A stretch of DNA of 64,000 nt from assembly GCF_029784135.1 (NCBI RefSeq), contig NC_073746.1:67892763-67956762 (forward strand), read 5' to 3'. The notes under the pieces are model-generated. The model was not told the origin of the DNA. It was given only the letters and a program-made list of their open reading frames with translations, and did no database searches. Of this stretch, positions 45,632 through 58,093 are shown piece after piece. Position 1 is the stretch's first letter. Each line of letters begins with the position of its first letter. The DNA comes from Toxorhynchites rutilus septentrionalis. Lineage: Eukaryota > Arthropoda > Insecta > Diptera > Culicidae. A program made the translations under genes and the position numbers.

Positions 45632-46100
45632 GGCTCTGAAAAGCGCCTTGTTTTATGGAATGGTTCCAATTTAGAAAACTTAGTACTCGTGGTTTTGAAA
45701 AAAACCATTTCGAACGCCCTCGATGCCGCCTTGTTCTGGATTTGCCACCAAAGCAGTTTGTATAAACAAACTTTTTTCTTCTGCTACCTGATGCCGTTTT
45801 GCGATTGCGTTTGCCACTCGCCATTCGCTGCAACTGCCTGTTGTCTTGATGTCCACCGAACCGAATGTGTTATGTTCCGAATGCAGGTTTTCTTATCGTC
45901 GCGAGCAGCTTTGCCAGCTAACTCGATCACTCCGGCGGCCGAAACTATATAACGCCGGCTAGATGGACTGGTACACAAGTACTAACGCGCTCGACCTAGC
46001 TACCTTTTCCGGTGCAATTGGCGGATACACCTACGGGAAATTGCAGACCACCACGGTTCGAGCGGGATTTTGCCTTTCCCTTCTCTTTTCCTCCTTTGTT
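45632..46100 (-). pseudogene. Histone H2A pseudogene, unit 2
   Basis: Essentially identical to unit 1, with the same stops, frame change and start loss, and stem-loop at 45632-45647. The lesions are shared base for base. Confidence 0.88.
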
Positions 46101-46949
46101 GAGTACACGATGCCGATGCCGTACAACCACACGGGTTTACGGTTTAAAGGAAAATAAGATATTTTTTTGGGGTCCGCGTGTTTTATACTCTAGCGGTACA
46201 CACTCACAGGATAGAGACAAATCGGCAGACTCAGCCAAAGGGGCGGGTCCAACGAGACGAACGAATGAGCGTTAAAAGGGAGCGATGGCAAAAAAATACA
46301 TTCATTACGATTTGTTCGCTCGTTGGATTCACATACAGACTAAAAAGGGTCCTTTTCAGGATCACAAAAAGTCTAAAGAGTTTATTGTTTTGTTATCACT
46401 CGATATCCCCATCTTGTTCGGCTAAACCTTCCTGTTTAGCGATTTGTTGTCACTCGCCACAGCTTTCACAGTTGGAAAATTTTTTCCCATCCAGCTTGTG
46501 ACATATTTTACAGTAAATTACATTCAATGGCACGTCGCATTACCACCACTCAGTGCCGGATTGGAGGTAATTTTAACCTGTAATTGAACATTTGCGATGA
46601 CAGTGGTACAGTGTCGACTTTCAATGTGGGGTCATAATTTGGATCTCTATGTTTACAAAAATGTCCAACTAAATAAGTCGCATTACATGTCCGTCCAATT
46701 AGCTAAATGTCGAACTAATTGTAGATTACTGTACTTTAAATCTGGAAACAATTTAAGAATTGGTGAAAATTGAATAATCAGGAAAGTCCCCAACTATCAA
46801 TAAGCTCAGAACAACTGCCAAATTCACATACTCATCAAATCCTGGCAAACAAATTATGAAAACATCAATTTGTGTTTTATTATTATTTTGGATAATGTTT
46901 TAGAAAGCATTGAACTTTATTTCCTAAACTCTTTTTTGGAAGGTTTAAT

Positions 46950-47418
46950 GGCTCTGAAAAGCGCCTTGTTTTATGGAATGGTTCCAATTTAGAAAACTTA
47001 GTACTCGTGGTTTTGAAAAAAACCATTTCGAACGCCCTCGATGCCGCCTTGTTCTGGATTTGCCACCAAAGCAGTTTGTATAAACAAACTTTTTTCTTCT
47101 GCTACCTGATGCCGTTTTGCGATTGCGTTTGCCACTCGCCATTCGCTGCAACTGCCTGTTGTCTTGATGTCCACCGAACCGAATGTGTTATGTTCCGAAT
47201 GCAGGTTTTCTTATCGTCGCGAGCAGCTTTGCCAGCTAACTCGATCACTCCGGCGGCCGAAACTATATAACGCCGGCTAGATGGACTGGTACACAAGTAC
47301 TAACGCGCTCGACCTAGCTACCTTTTCCGGTGCAATTGGCGGATACACCTACGGGAAATTGCAGACCACCACGGTTCGAGCGGGATTTTGCCTTTCCCTT
47401 CTCTTTTCCTCCTTTGTT
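46950..47418 (-). pseudogene. Histone H2A pseudogene, unit 3
   Basis: Essentially identical to units 1 and 2, with stem-loop at 46950-46965. Confidence 0.88.
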
Positions 47419-48268
47419 GAGTACACGATGCCGATGCCGTACAACCACACGGGTTTACGGTTTAAAGGAAAATAAGATATTTTTTTGGGGTCCGCGTGTT
47501 TTATACTCTAGCGGTACACACTCACAGGATAGAGACAAATCGGCAGACTCAGCCAAAGGGGCGGGTCCAACGAGACGAACGAATGAGCGTTAAAAGGGAG
47601 CGATGGCAAAAAAAATACATTCATTACGATTTGTTCGCTCGTTGGATTCACATACAGACTAAAAAGGGTCCTTTTCAGGATCACAAAAAGTCTAAAGAGT
47701 TTATTGTTTTGTTATCACTCGATATCCCCATCTTGTTCGGCTAAACCTTCCTGTTTAGCGATTTGTTGTCACTCGCCACAGCTTTCACAGTTGGAAAATT
47801 TCTTCCCATCCAGCTTGTGACATATTTTACAGTAAATTACATTCAATGACACGTCGCATTACCACTACTCAGTGTCGGATTGGAGGTAATTTTAACCTGT
47901 AATTGAACATTTGCGATGACAGTGGTACAGTGTCGACTTTCAATGTGGGATCATAATTTGGATCTCTATGTTTACAAAAATGTCCAACTAAATAAGTCAC
48001 ATTACATGTCCGTCCAATTAGCTAAATGTCGAACTAATTGTAGATTACTGTACTTTCAATCTCGAAACAATTTAAGAATTGGTGAAAATTGAATAATCAG
48101 GAAAGTCCCCAACTATCAATAAGCTCAGAACAACTGCCAAATTCACATACTCATCAGATCCTGGCAAACAAATTATGAAAACATCAATTTGTGTTTTATT
48201 ATTATTTTGGATAATGTTTTAGAAAGCATTGAACTTTATTTCCTAAACTCTTTTTTGGAAGGTTTAAT

Positions 48269-48747
48269 GGCCCTGAAAAGCGCCTTGTTTTATGGAATGG
48301 TTCCAATTTAGAAAACTTAGTACTCGTGGTTTTGAAAAAAACCATTTCGAACGCCCTCGATGCCGCCTTGTTCTGGATTTGCCGCCAAAGCAGTTTGTAT
48401 AAAGAACAAACTTTTTTCTTCTGTTACCTGATGCCGTTTTGCGATTGCGTTTGCCACTCGCCACTCGCTGCAACTGCCTGTTGTCTTGATGTTCACCGAA
48501 CCGAATGTGTTCTGTTCCGAATGCAGGTTTTCTTATCGTCGCGAACAGCTTTGCCAGCTAACTCGATCACTTCGGCGGCCGAAGCTATATAACGCCGGCT
48601 AGGTGGACTGGTACACTGGTACTAACGCGCTCGGCCTAGCTACCCTTGCGGGGAACTCCAGATCAACACGAGCGGGAACTCCAGATCAAGGTTCGAGCGG
48701 GATTTTGCCTTTCCCTTCACTTTTCCTCCTTTGCCATATCCAACCAT
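48269..48747 (-). pseudogene. Histone H2A pseudogene, unit 4 (retains the start)
   Basis: The ATG at 48747-48745 begins MVGYGKGGKVKGKAKSRSN, close to the canonical H2A N-terminus, but the following GLQFPVGR region is replaced by a short duplicated ggaactccagatcaa block and a stop comes after about 34 codons. Downstream VIELAGKAVR-like sequence and the stem-loop GGCGCTTTTCAGGGCC (48269-48284) match the other units. This unit preserves the oldest form of the gene start and about 250 bp of upstream DNA not found in the others. Confidence 0.88.
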
Positions 48748-49268
48748 GGCTGCTTGTGTTGGTTTGTTGATGTGAGGTGATGCGAAACGATGTGGTGTAC
48801 GGTTCGGATGAGAATGATCGTTACGGCAGCGGAGAGGGGATTTTGAAGCTGACTGGCTGGCTCGAGAATTACGCATGTGTGAGACTGCGACCAATGTTTC
48901 CCTCATTTTTTTCTTTTTCCTTTCCAATCGTGCTTCATTCTATTTCGCTGCTGCTCTGGTTGCCCGTTTTGGTCGGTACGATTTGAGGAGCACAAAATGG
49001 ACCAATCAAAAATGGGCACATAGTGTATTTGGACAATGGTTGATATTTCACAATTATTCAATTATTTATCTCAAGAAAAATGAAATGTTATTCGTTATGA
49101 TAGATGCGTAGATATATTTCCTATCAATTGATGCAAAAACCTTTGCGATCTATTGAGAAATGCTCGAGTTATAAGCGTTCCAAATCTTGCATTTTTTCCT
49201 ACTTGTTCAGTGCCTAGATTTCCATTTCACCCCCTATATCTTCCGGTTAGACGTAGTCCTACGTCAAA

Positions 49269-50514
49269 ATCATCAATAACTTTGAGTAGGATTAAGATAT
49301 AGACAAGTTCTGCATCGCAAAATGTTGGTATCGATAAGCTCTAAAAGTCGTACGAAGACCATTTTGATGTAGAATTTGAAATATAAAAGTTAAAGCAGAA
49401 AAAACAGGTTTTTTCATGGTCACCCTAATGCAACTTAGAAAAAAGCGCTAAATCGATTATTTTGAAAGATAGAAAAAAACTTTGTTCTGCAAAATTGTTT
49501 AAAATAACTGGGGCTACGACATTGTTGAACTATGTTTATCTCTATCTATAAAGATAGAAAAGTTAGATTTTTTCATTTCATCAACAATTTTGGTCACCCT
49601 ATTTTTGATAACATAAAAATGAGCGCTCTATCATTTGTAACAACTTTAACTAGGACAGTTTTTATCTAAGCAATGAATATCTCCCACAAAGTTGTTTTTA
49701 GCGCTCTCCATCTGAGTTGCCCTAAGGTAACTATGAAAAATCGGGGTTTTTTACTCTTTTTATATTTAAAACTCTACATCAAATTGGTCTTCGTACGACT
49801 TTTAGAGCTTATTTATACCAACATTTTGCGATGCAGAGCATGTCAATATCTCAATCCTGCTCAAAGTTATTGATGGATTTTCATCCAAAAACTCATGATT
49901 TCAATTTTAATTTACTCAAACACATAAAATAACATAGTTTTGAAAATCACATATTATATATATTGAGTGAAATCTGTTCTTTCAAATTCCGTCAACAAAC
50001 ATTTTTTAAGTTTGCCCCAGAAAGAATGACAAACAAATGAAAAGAGTGTGTTTTTTGGGGGAAAAAATATAAATAACTTTGAGTAAAGTTGAGATATAGA
50101 CAAGTTCTGCATCGAAAAATGTTTGTATTAGTGAGCCCTAAAAGTCTTTTGCATGTAAAATTTGAAACATAAAAGTTAGAGCAAAAAAACCGTTTTTTTC
50201 ATGGTAACCCTAACGTAACTTAGAAAAATATATATCGCTATATCGGTTATTTCAAGAGATAGAGAAAAACTTTATTCTACAAAGATGTCTCAAATAAATG
50301 GAGCTACAAAGAACTATGTTCACCTCTATCTATAAAGATAAGAAAGTTAGATTCTTAATTTTATCGACAATTTTGGTCACCCTATTTTTGACAACATAAA
50401 AACGAGCGCTCTATCATGAGTAACAACTTTGTCTAAGACAGTTTTTGTCTAGAGAATAACTGCCAAGCTCTAAATGCTAATTTCCACCTAAATGCATCTC
50501 CTGGACCATTGTGC
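49269..50514. mobile_element. Family F palindrome copy 2, right half
   Basis: It resumes with atcaataactttgagtagg and continues to the inverse of GCACAATGGTCCAGGAGATG at 50514. With the left half it reconstitutes one palindrome of about 1.9 kb once 43546-49268 is removed. Confidence 0.85.
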
Positions 50515-50529
50515 AATGTTTGGAATCTC

Positions 50530-50690
50530 TGTTAGTCAACCTCAGCGGCCATTTTATTCTACGATATTTTCATATCTACAGCCACCCGAATTGATTTGGC
50601 ACCCTTCTTCAATTTCCACTTGACATTTGCCAAATATTTTTCGATTGGACGGAATTGGGGACAAATGGGATGATCGAGGTCTTTTTAGAT
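50530..50690 (-). pseudogene. ITm-type transposase C-terminal fragment
   Basis: The minus strand reads PQFRPIEKYLANVKWKLKKG followed by a short helix (AVDMKI) before decay. The PQxRPIExxW block carries the third catalytic acid region of IS630-Tc1-mariner proteins with an extended DD spacing (maT or ITmD37 types). It belongs with the fragment at 51600-51910 on the same strand. The family F element ends 16 bp away. Confidence 0.6.
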
Positions 50691-51599
50691 GTATTCGACC
50701 CCATTGTCAGGGTCAGGGCTCGGCATAGTCATTTTCAACTGAGGATAGTCAGCGGACTATGAAGAAATTCCCCTTCCTATTTAATTGGAAATTACTTTTG
50801 TCTTCTTCACGCAGAGTCTCCGTCAACATGGCTTAGCAGTCAGTCGGGTGTTCGTTCGCTATCTTCCTCTACGACTCGATAAACTAATTTCATTCTTCCC
50901 CGTCAAATGGACTTTTTGGAGTTTTGGAGTGACTCCCCTCAAAATGAATTCGTTTCTCGCTCTCATGTATCATGTATGCATGTATCGATGTTTGAGTTCA
51001 ACTTGGTATGATATATACTACAGGTGAGCTACATTTTTTTGTACACGTAAATTACTCCCAGGTATGAAATAGCGTATAGTGTTGTGTTCAGAACCACTGA
51101 CACATTTTTGAATTTTATTTATATAAAACTGTTTTCTGCAGGTTCTTTTTTCGCAAAATTTAACTCGGAGACAAAATTAACGAACATTTTGTTCAGAATT
51201 CCTCCAAACTGCACGCTATTTACTAATACTAATGCGAGGATCTTTATAGCATACCTGATAACTGTCTAAGTTTGTTGGTTTGAGTTTACGGTGGATAGAC
51301 AATAGACCGTCTATTAATGGCGTAACTATTTTTTTGCATCAGAAATCAAGTTTTTGTTCTACCTTATATGGACGTAATAATGAAATTGTGTACGCGGGTA
51401 AAAAGATTCGTGCCAGGGGGAAGTGGAAGTGTGGATTGGAGTCAGTTGAATGAAGAGGCAGATTTGTATTCATTAGTCACGTCAATTAGAATAATCATTG
51501 AATAGAATAGTTCATCAGTCATCCTCGCTCTCAACGCTCGTCAACTCATTTTCTAATCAATTCACATTATGTTGACGGGGAATACCGGAGTAATCCTAG

Positions 51600-51910
51600 T
51601 CTAAGCGAAGCGAAGCATCTTCGAACATTTCGGGCCCTGGTCATGGTATTACTGAAGCACCTCCCGACTGTGGTAGCTTGCCACATCTGGACAAAGCTTC
51701 ACCTGAGCTTTGTGAGCCTTGAAAAACGGAAGCAGACGCTTCTACAGGCACTCTCCCCTATACATTTTCGAGTCCATTGTCTTGTTTGTGACCAAAACTT
51801 TGGTTTTCTGTCCTTAGTTGCAAATCTGTTACCAAACCAAGAACAGATTTATCAGCGAAAACGAACTTAAATTTGTTGGGGACATCTCTGACAGTGGCCT
51901 TCTAGAGTTT
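51600..51910 (-). pseudogene. ITm-type transposase middle fragment
   Basis: The minus strand reads NKFKFVFADKSVLGLVTDLQ-like sequence, then, after a shift, MYRGECL, a stop, KRLLPFFKAHKAQVKL and CPDVASYHSREVLQ. The (W/C)PDxASxH block holds the second catalytic aspartate of this transposase type. About 0.9 kb of unrelated DNA (50700-51600) separates it from the C-terminal fragment. Confidence 0.6.
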
Positions 51911-52209
51911 CAGGCCTGGGAGGGTTCCAAAATCCATTCTCACGCACGTTTCGTCATCCTACGTACTTTGTCAAAACGTACTATGTTAAAACCTGATCAA
52001 CCTTTCAACGATTTCGCAATTTTAGTACGATTTCCAAATCCAAAATTTCCAAAATCAAATTTCTTTTCTCGGCTTCCATTCTGCACGATTTTTTCAAAAC
52101 GAAACAGATCAACTTTATTTTTTATTTTTGGGATGCTGGTTTTCCAAACTATTTGCTATCAAAAGATTTCAAATACGCTTACTAGGACCGCTGCTATGAA
52201 ATGAGCAGT

Positions 52210-53480
52210 GATTTCGGATTCTAAATTTTGTTATGCTTTATTCTAAATTGAACCCCTCAAGGACCGCAATAGTTTCGGTTAATTGGTCAACATTTCCAGA
52301 GTTGAACTAGTTCGAAACATAATAATATTGTTTCACGTTGTTCAATCCAAAGCAATTATCAATTTGTGGGACCGATGAAAACCGATCTGTGGGAAATCAC
52401 ACCGACAATAAAGAGCCATAATTAAGGGATCTTCAAATAAAAGGTAACTGAAATAAGGATATAAGTTCCGTCAGGGATAGAAAAAAAACTACTCGTCGTA
52501 TGTAAGTGTGACCCACATAACGCGGTTAGTGGTGGTATCGTTGTGTCGGGGAACGTGAGTATTTTTGCAGTGTGACTGGTGGTGGGAAGACTGGACGAGA
52601 AAGACTCTGATAGTGCTTTGTGGTTGGAGGATTTCCTGTGGCGGGATGGCAAGACCCAACAGTGCATATGACACGTCCATATTATCTCCAGCATCCGGTG
52701 CATCGCTGCGGCTAGCGAGGAAATACGACAGCCAGGGGGGGCGGGAGTGCAGGAAAAGTTTGCGTTTCTGATGAGGGCTGTTGTTGTGGTTCGTTGGCCG
52801 AGTACGGTTGACAGCCCCTGAAACAGTGGAGAAAGAATACAGAGAAGAGAAAAAAGTTGCTTCGAGGGAAATCTTTTAATCAAACACATCAACAGCCCCA
52901 GGAGCCAAGAGGGTATGAGAAGCGTGTAGAGGAACGTTCCCAGCTAGATTCTTCCCGGTTCTGTTGTGGCCGACTCACGGCGGCGATGATGATGGGATGA
53001 TGGTTCTGTGTAGGAGCCATATCCCCTCGATTGGGGAATTTCTTCTGGCGTGATTGCTGCGTGACCCAGTTTGATAGATTCTGTGTGTTTCGCTGGAAAA
53101 TGAAGGGTGGACGTTCATCTTCGCGATGATTGGAATATCATCGGTTCGCCTGAAGCTTTCTTTGTGCTATGTTATTAATTCTTCGTAGTAATTGGTTTGC
53201 TTAGTTTGGGTTCAAATTTGATGTCCTAATTTCGTAGGGTGAGATTAGTTTTTTTGACTGTAAATTTGTAAATTTGTCGTGTAAATTTGACTGTAAAAAA
53301 CAACTTCATCTCCATGTACTAAATTTCTCTTTTTTTCTTCTTTTTCCAGGTAAGTCACGGACTCATTAAATCGATACGTAAAATGTTCCGACAAGTTGGT
53401 ATAGTATATTGTGTAGTAAACGGTTTCGTTCTCAGTGTTATTGTTTGGGAAAAATAACTCCCATTCCATTTTTAGGAATT
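52210..53480. other. Unassigned DNA upstream of tRNA-Asn
   Basis: A 156-codon minus-strand frame at 52422-52892 has a hydrophobic start but no conserved features, and overlaps other frames. It is not called as a gene. No transposon ends were found. Confidence 0.45.
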
Positions 53481-53489
53481 TTAACAAGC

Positions 53490-53493
53490 AAAA
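53490..53493 (-). terminator. Pol III terminator of tRNA-Asn
   Basis: Four T residues on the minus strand start 6 bases after the tRNA 3' end. Confidence 0.7.
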
Positions 53494-53498
53494 TAATG

Positions 53499-53515
53499 CG
53501 CCCCCGGGTGGACTC

Positions 53516-53567
<52 letters not shown>

Positions 53568-53572
53568 AAGGC
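53499..53572 (-). tRNA. tRNA-Asn-GTT: tRNA-Asn (anticodon GTT)
   Basis: The 74-base minus-strand sequence forms a full cloverleaf. The acceptor GCCTTCG pairs with CGGGGGC (two T-G pairs), and the D arm is GCGCAATCGGTTAGCGC. The anticodon loop CTGTTAA gives GTT, the T arm is GGTGG-TTCGAGT-CCACC, and the discriminator is G. Both Pol III internal boxes are intact and there is no intron. A T4 run on the minus strand (53490-53493) ends transcription. It looks functional and lies in otherwise unassigned DNA. Confidence 0.97.
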
Positions 53573-53806
53573 ACTTGTTATCGTGTTGTGAAATTAAACA
53601 TCGTAATCTATTCATAATCAGAATTGCACAAAAGTCACAGACTATGACGGGCACACTAAGATTAGGTAACCTAAAAGCTTGTACCCTAGCGCTTCGAAAG
53701 AACTTCGTAATGAAATTTTCCGCTTTTTGCTTTTGATCAATCTTTATCAAGGCCAACCCATATGTGCTAACAATATCTGGCGGCAAATTCTCCAGATTGT
53801 ACCATT

Positions 53807-55530
53807 GCACAATGGTCTAGGAGATGCATTCAAGTGGAAATTAGTATTTAGAGTTCGACAGTTATTCTCTAGACAAAATCGTCTTAGAGAATAACTGTCG
53901 AGCTCATTTTTATGTTATCAAAAATATGGAGACCAAAATTTTCGATGAAATAAAAAATCTAATTTTCTTATCTTTATAGATAGAGGTAAACATAGTTCAA
54001 CAATGTTGTAGCTCCAATTATTTAAGACATCTTTGAAGAACAAAGTTTTTCTCTATCTCTTGAAATAACCGATATAGCGTCTTTTTTCTAAGTTACGTTA
54101 GGGTGACCATGAAAAAAAAAGTTTTTTTTGCTCTAACTTTTATATTTCAAATATCACATGCAAACTGTCTTCGAAAGACTTTTAGGGCTTACTAATACAA
54201 AAATTTTTCGATGTAGAACTTGTCGATATCTCAATTTCAATACAAGTTATTGATATTTCTTCCTAAAAAATACGCTCTCTTGTTTGTCATTCTTTCTGGG
54301 GCAAACGTAAACAAAGTTTATTAGCGGCATTTGATAGAGCATATTTCACTCTACATGATTTGTGATATTCGAAACTATGCTATGTTCGAGTGAATAAAAA
54401 TTGAAATCATGAGTTTTTGAGTGAAAAACCATCAATAATTTTGAGTAGGATTAAGATACAGACATGTTCTGCATCGCAAAATGTTGGTATCGATATGATC
54501 TATAAGTCGTACGAAGACAGTTTTGATGTTGAATTTGAAATATAAAAGTTAAAGCAGAAAAAACACGGTTTTTCATGGTCACCCTAATGCAACTTTGAAA
54601 AAAGAGCTAAATCGAATATTTTAAAAGATAGAAAAAAGCTTTGTTCTACAAAGTTGTTTAAAATAACTGGGGCTAACCCGTTGTTCAACTATGTTTATCT
54701 CTATCTATAAAGATAAAAAAGTTAGATTTTTCTTTTCATCGACAATTTTGGTCACCCTATTTTTGATAACATAAAAATGAGCCCTCTATAATATGTAACA
54801 GATTTGTCTAAGACAGTTTTGGTCTAAACAATAAATATCTCCCACAAAGTTGTTTTTAGCGCTTTCTATCTGAGTTGCATTAGGGTAACTATGAAAAAAC
54901 GGGCTTTTCTACTCTAACTTCTATATTTAAAATTCTACATCAAAATGGTCTTCGTATGACTTTTAGAGCTCATCGATACCAACAGGACACAGGACATACC
55001 AACAGGACACAGAACAGGACAATATCTTAATCCTGCTCAAAGTTATTGATGGGTTTTCATCCAAAAACTCATGATTTCAATTTTTATTTACTCAAATACA
55101 AAAAATAACATAGTCTTGAAAATCACATATTATGAGTGAGTGAGAGTGAAATCTGTTCTTTGATATTCCGTCAACAAACATTTTTTATGTTTGCCCCAGA
55201 AAGAATGACAAACAAATGAGAAGAGCGTGTTTTTGGTAAGAAATATCAATAACTTTGAGTGAAGTTGAGATATCGACAAGTTCTGCATCGAAAAATATTT
55301 GTATTAGTAAGCTCTAAAAGTCTTTCGAAGACAGTTTGCATTTAAAATATGAAAAAAAATATGAAAAACTGTTTTTTTCATGGTCACCCTAACGTAACTT
55401 AGAAAAAAGGCGCTATATCGGTCATTTCAAGAGATAGGAAAAAACTTTGTTCTACAAAGATGTCTCTAATAATTGGAGCTACAACATTGTTGAACTATGT
55501 TTACCTCTATCTATAAAGACAAGAAAGTCT
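53807..55530. mobile_element. Family F palindrome, copy 3 (right end lost)
   Basis: The left end GCACAATGGTCTAGGAGATG is followed by the usual left arm, with a small internal rearrangement at 53878-53905. The right arm runs to ctatctataaagacaagaaag at about 55530 and stops short of the terminal 150-200 bp. A small local repeat (accaacaggacacag) occurs at 54980-55015. Confidence 0.85.
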
Positions 55531-56192
55531 TCTCAAAAATGTGAACGGAGGAATGGCTAAACGATCAATGTATTTTACATTTCTCTCTGAAGTTATTGCA
55601 TCTCCCAAGCGTATGTACTTCTCGAACCGCAAATTGGCTTGGTTTGATGAACTTCAGGCACCCAGTTTTTATTTTGACTTGTAAGTTGGATCGCAGCTAA
55701 TTGTTATCAACGTTTTGCTAAACAGTATACGATGAAGTTCAGTGAGCTGAAGACATGGAGGGATATCTTCAAATGCAATCTTGAATAACCGGGCAAAAGC
55801 GTTCATGCGTTCATACCGCTATTGAAGTTTGCACACAAATGTTTGTTTTGTACCCTCTCTTTAGCTTTGAAGTCTGTGTTGGGGAATCTCATTCCGGAAA
55901 TGCACGCGAGTACAAAAGTACTCGCACCTTGTATCTATTTTGCAACGCCAATTTCTCCTGGCTCATTGATTTTGAGATCTGTGTTAGGGAAACAAACATC
56001 AACATCAACCACAGCGCAATCATGACTGAGTCGATTTCCTGGCGGGCATTCGTTTATTATACAGATTGGTATGTTTTCAGTAGCCTTTTTTCAGAGTAAT
56101 TAAGAATAATTAATAATAATATGACTCTTGGACATTTTGTCTCTCAACTGAAGTGATTATCAAGACGAATTTTATGCCAACTCGGCTGTCCA
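55531..56192. other. Unassigned DNA with a minisatellite relic
   Basis: The piece ttgcaacgccaatttctcct and following bases (55939-56000) are a diverged inverse of one 95-bp minisatellite unit from 10.0-10.4 kb. Nothing else is recognisable. Confidence 0.45.
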
Positions 56193-58093
56193 TTGGCAGC
56201 ACCATCTCAGATTGCAGCGAAACGTTATGGGTGTAAAGACATTGGTCATTTAAGCAACTTTGCATACTTGAAAACTTCGAAAAAGAATTAGACTACTTTT
56301 TGAGAAGGGTCATTTTTTGTCTTCATTTCTTACAAAAAATTATAACTCAAAAACAATAAATTCAGGTCAAAAGATCAAGGTCAATGAAGGACAACTTTTT
56401 TAAAGAAAAATTACACTGAAAAAAAATATTTAAAAAAATGGAATTCATTTTTCTCAAGAACATTTTTTTTAATTCTCAAAAAAATATGTAAATAGTCCTT
56501 ACAATTTGCAACAAGTCACCCATACAATTTTTTAATGTTTGATTTTTGAATTAAAAATAATTCTAATTTAGTTTTAGCTCAAGATAGCGATATAGCGTTT
56601 TCGACATAGTCTCAGGTCTTATTAAACTATGATCTTTTGTCGAATACTTAAACTTTTAACTTTTATAGTTTCTAGAATACATGGCATTTTTGTATAGAAA
56701 CTCCTGAAAAAGTAATACTTTACTCGTAACATTTTTGTGTGTAAATTCTCGCACTTGACATGTTCTTGACATGTTTCTAAATAGAAAAAAGTTCACAGAA
56801 CATGTACTTGAAAATTTTATGAATTAAACATTTATAGTAATTAAAATAAAAGAACATGAAGAAGTAGTTGTGTGAAAAGCTCTTTCCCTGTAACTAGTTG
56901 GAAATTGTGAGAGCTATTCATATCTATTTTTTCAGGATTTAAAAAAACATATTTTTGAGAAAAAATAATTTTAATTTTAAGAATATTTCTTTTCAATTGA
57001 TTTTTTTTAATTGTTTCGTATTTTTTAATGAAAACAATAATAATTCTCTACATTTTATTCTCTAACCAAAATTTTATAGGTCTTATAGTTTTTGAGTGTT
57101 TTTTGTGAAATTTTGAGTTTTTTTTTTTTCAATTTTTTTTTCGAAAAATTTCAACTGAAAAATAATTTTTTTATATAGATTTTAATGTAAGGTGCCATAA
57201 AATTTTAATGAAAAAAATATGAAAATGAAAATTTATTTTTCTCAAAATTATGTTTTCTTAAAATTCTGAAAAAATTAGATACTAATAGCCCGTACAATTT
57301 CCAAAAAGTCACCCATACATCGGAAGATGGGCACTTTTACAGGGAATACATTTTTCCAACATCAATTTTTTTCTTTTTTTTCAACTACTATTATTGTTTA
57401 AGTTTTAACATTTCAATGTATAAATTATCGCGATTTACTTGTTCTGCAACTTTTTTCTATTTAGAGACATGTCAAAAACATGTCAAACGTGAGAATTTAC
57501 ACACAAAAATATTGTGACTAAAACATTATTTTATTAGGAAGGTCAGAAACTTAATATCTTCGACAAAAGTTCATATTTCATAAGATCTAAAATTTTATCG
57601 AATACGCTGTATCGCTATCTCGAATTTAAACAAAATTGGGATTACTTGTAATTTTTTAAAAGAAAACATGAAAAAGATGTTGTAAGAAATACATTTTCCC
57701 TGTAAAATGCCCATCTTTCGATGTATGGGTGACTTGTTGCAAATTGTTAGAGCTATTTACATTATTTTTTAAGAATTTAAAAAAATACGTTTGAATGAAT
57801 TTGAATATATTTCAATTTTTATAATTTTTTCAATGTAATTTTTCTTTAAAAAAATTTTTTTTTGTGAAAATTCAAACAGTTTACTACATTTTATCCTTTG
57901 ACCAGAATTTTGCATATAATAGTTTTAATATAAATTTTAGTTATAAATTTTTGTAAAAAATAAAGAAAAAAAAATGCCCTTTTCAAAATGTAGTCTTATT
58001 CTCTTTCAAAGATTTCAAGTATACAAGGTTGCTTAAATTACCATTGTCTTTACATCCACAATTTTTCCCTGCAATCTGAGATGGTGCTGCCAA
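56193..58093. mobile_element. 1.9-kb AT-rich foldback element
   Basis: The ends are TTGGCAGCACCATCTCAGAT and its inverse. Subterminal blocks (gtaaagacattgg and ccattgtctttac; aagcaactttg and caaggttgctt) are inverted, and inner blocks around gatagcgatatagcg and cgctgtatcgctatc show that pairing extends to the centre near 57140. The interior is very AT-rich with no coding. It is unrelated to family F. The flanks both contain gccaactc, but a clean target duplication was not established. Confidence 0.85.

Larger units (their letters stand above)
43546..49268. repeat. Histone H2A-derived tandem array, about 3.8 units of 1318 bp
   Basis: Units start near 43755, 45073, 46391 and 47709 (spacings 1318, 1318, 1318-1319). 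Units 1-3 differ by only a few bases, for example tttggcg/tttagcg and one extra A in unit 3. Unit 4 has many more differences and diverges after about 48650, retaining the H2A start. The array is bracketed by acgtaggac motifs (43589 and 49248) and by the two halves of a family F palindrome. High identity of units 1-3, with shared old lesions, means amplification followed decay. Confidence 0.93.

Noticed and set aside
44309..47744. Repeated small frames (68, 87, 64, 87, 107 codons) occurring three times
   Set aside because: Their repetition reflects the 1318-bp tandem units. They are shadow or broken frames of the H2A pseudogene and its spacer, not a conserved gene family.
43546..48650. CRISPR-like or rDNA-like array
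   Set aside because: The unit is 1318 bp, has no short spacer-repeat pattern and no rRNA sequence; H2A-derived coding traces and histone stem-loops explain it.
52422..52892. 156-codon minus-strand frame with a hydrophobic N-terminus
   Set aside because: No conserved motif, no splice or start context of note, rich in serine and threonine from low-complexity sequence, and overlapped by other frames.
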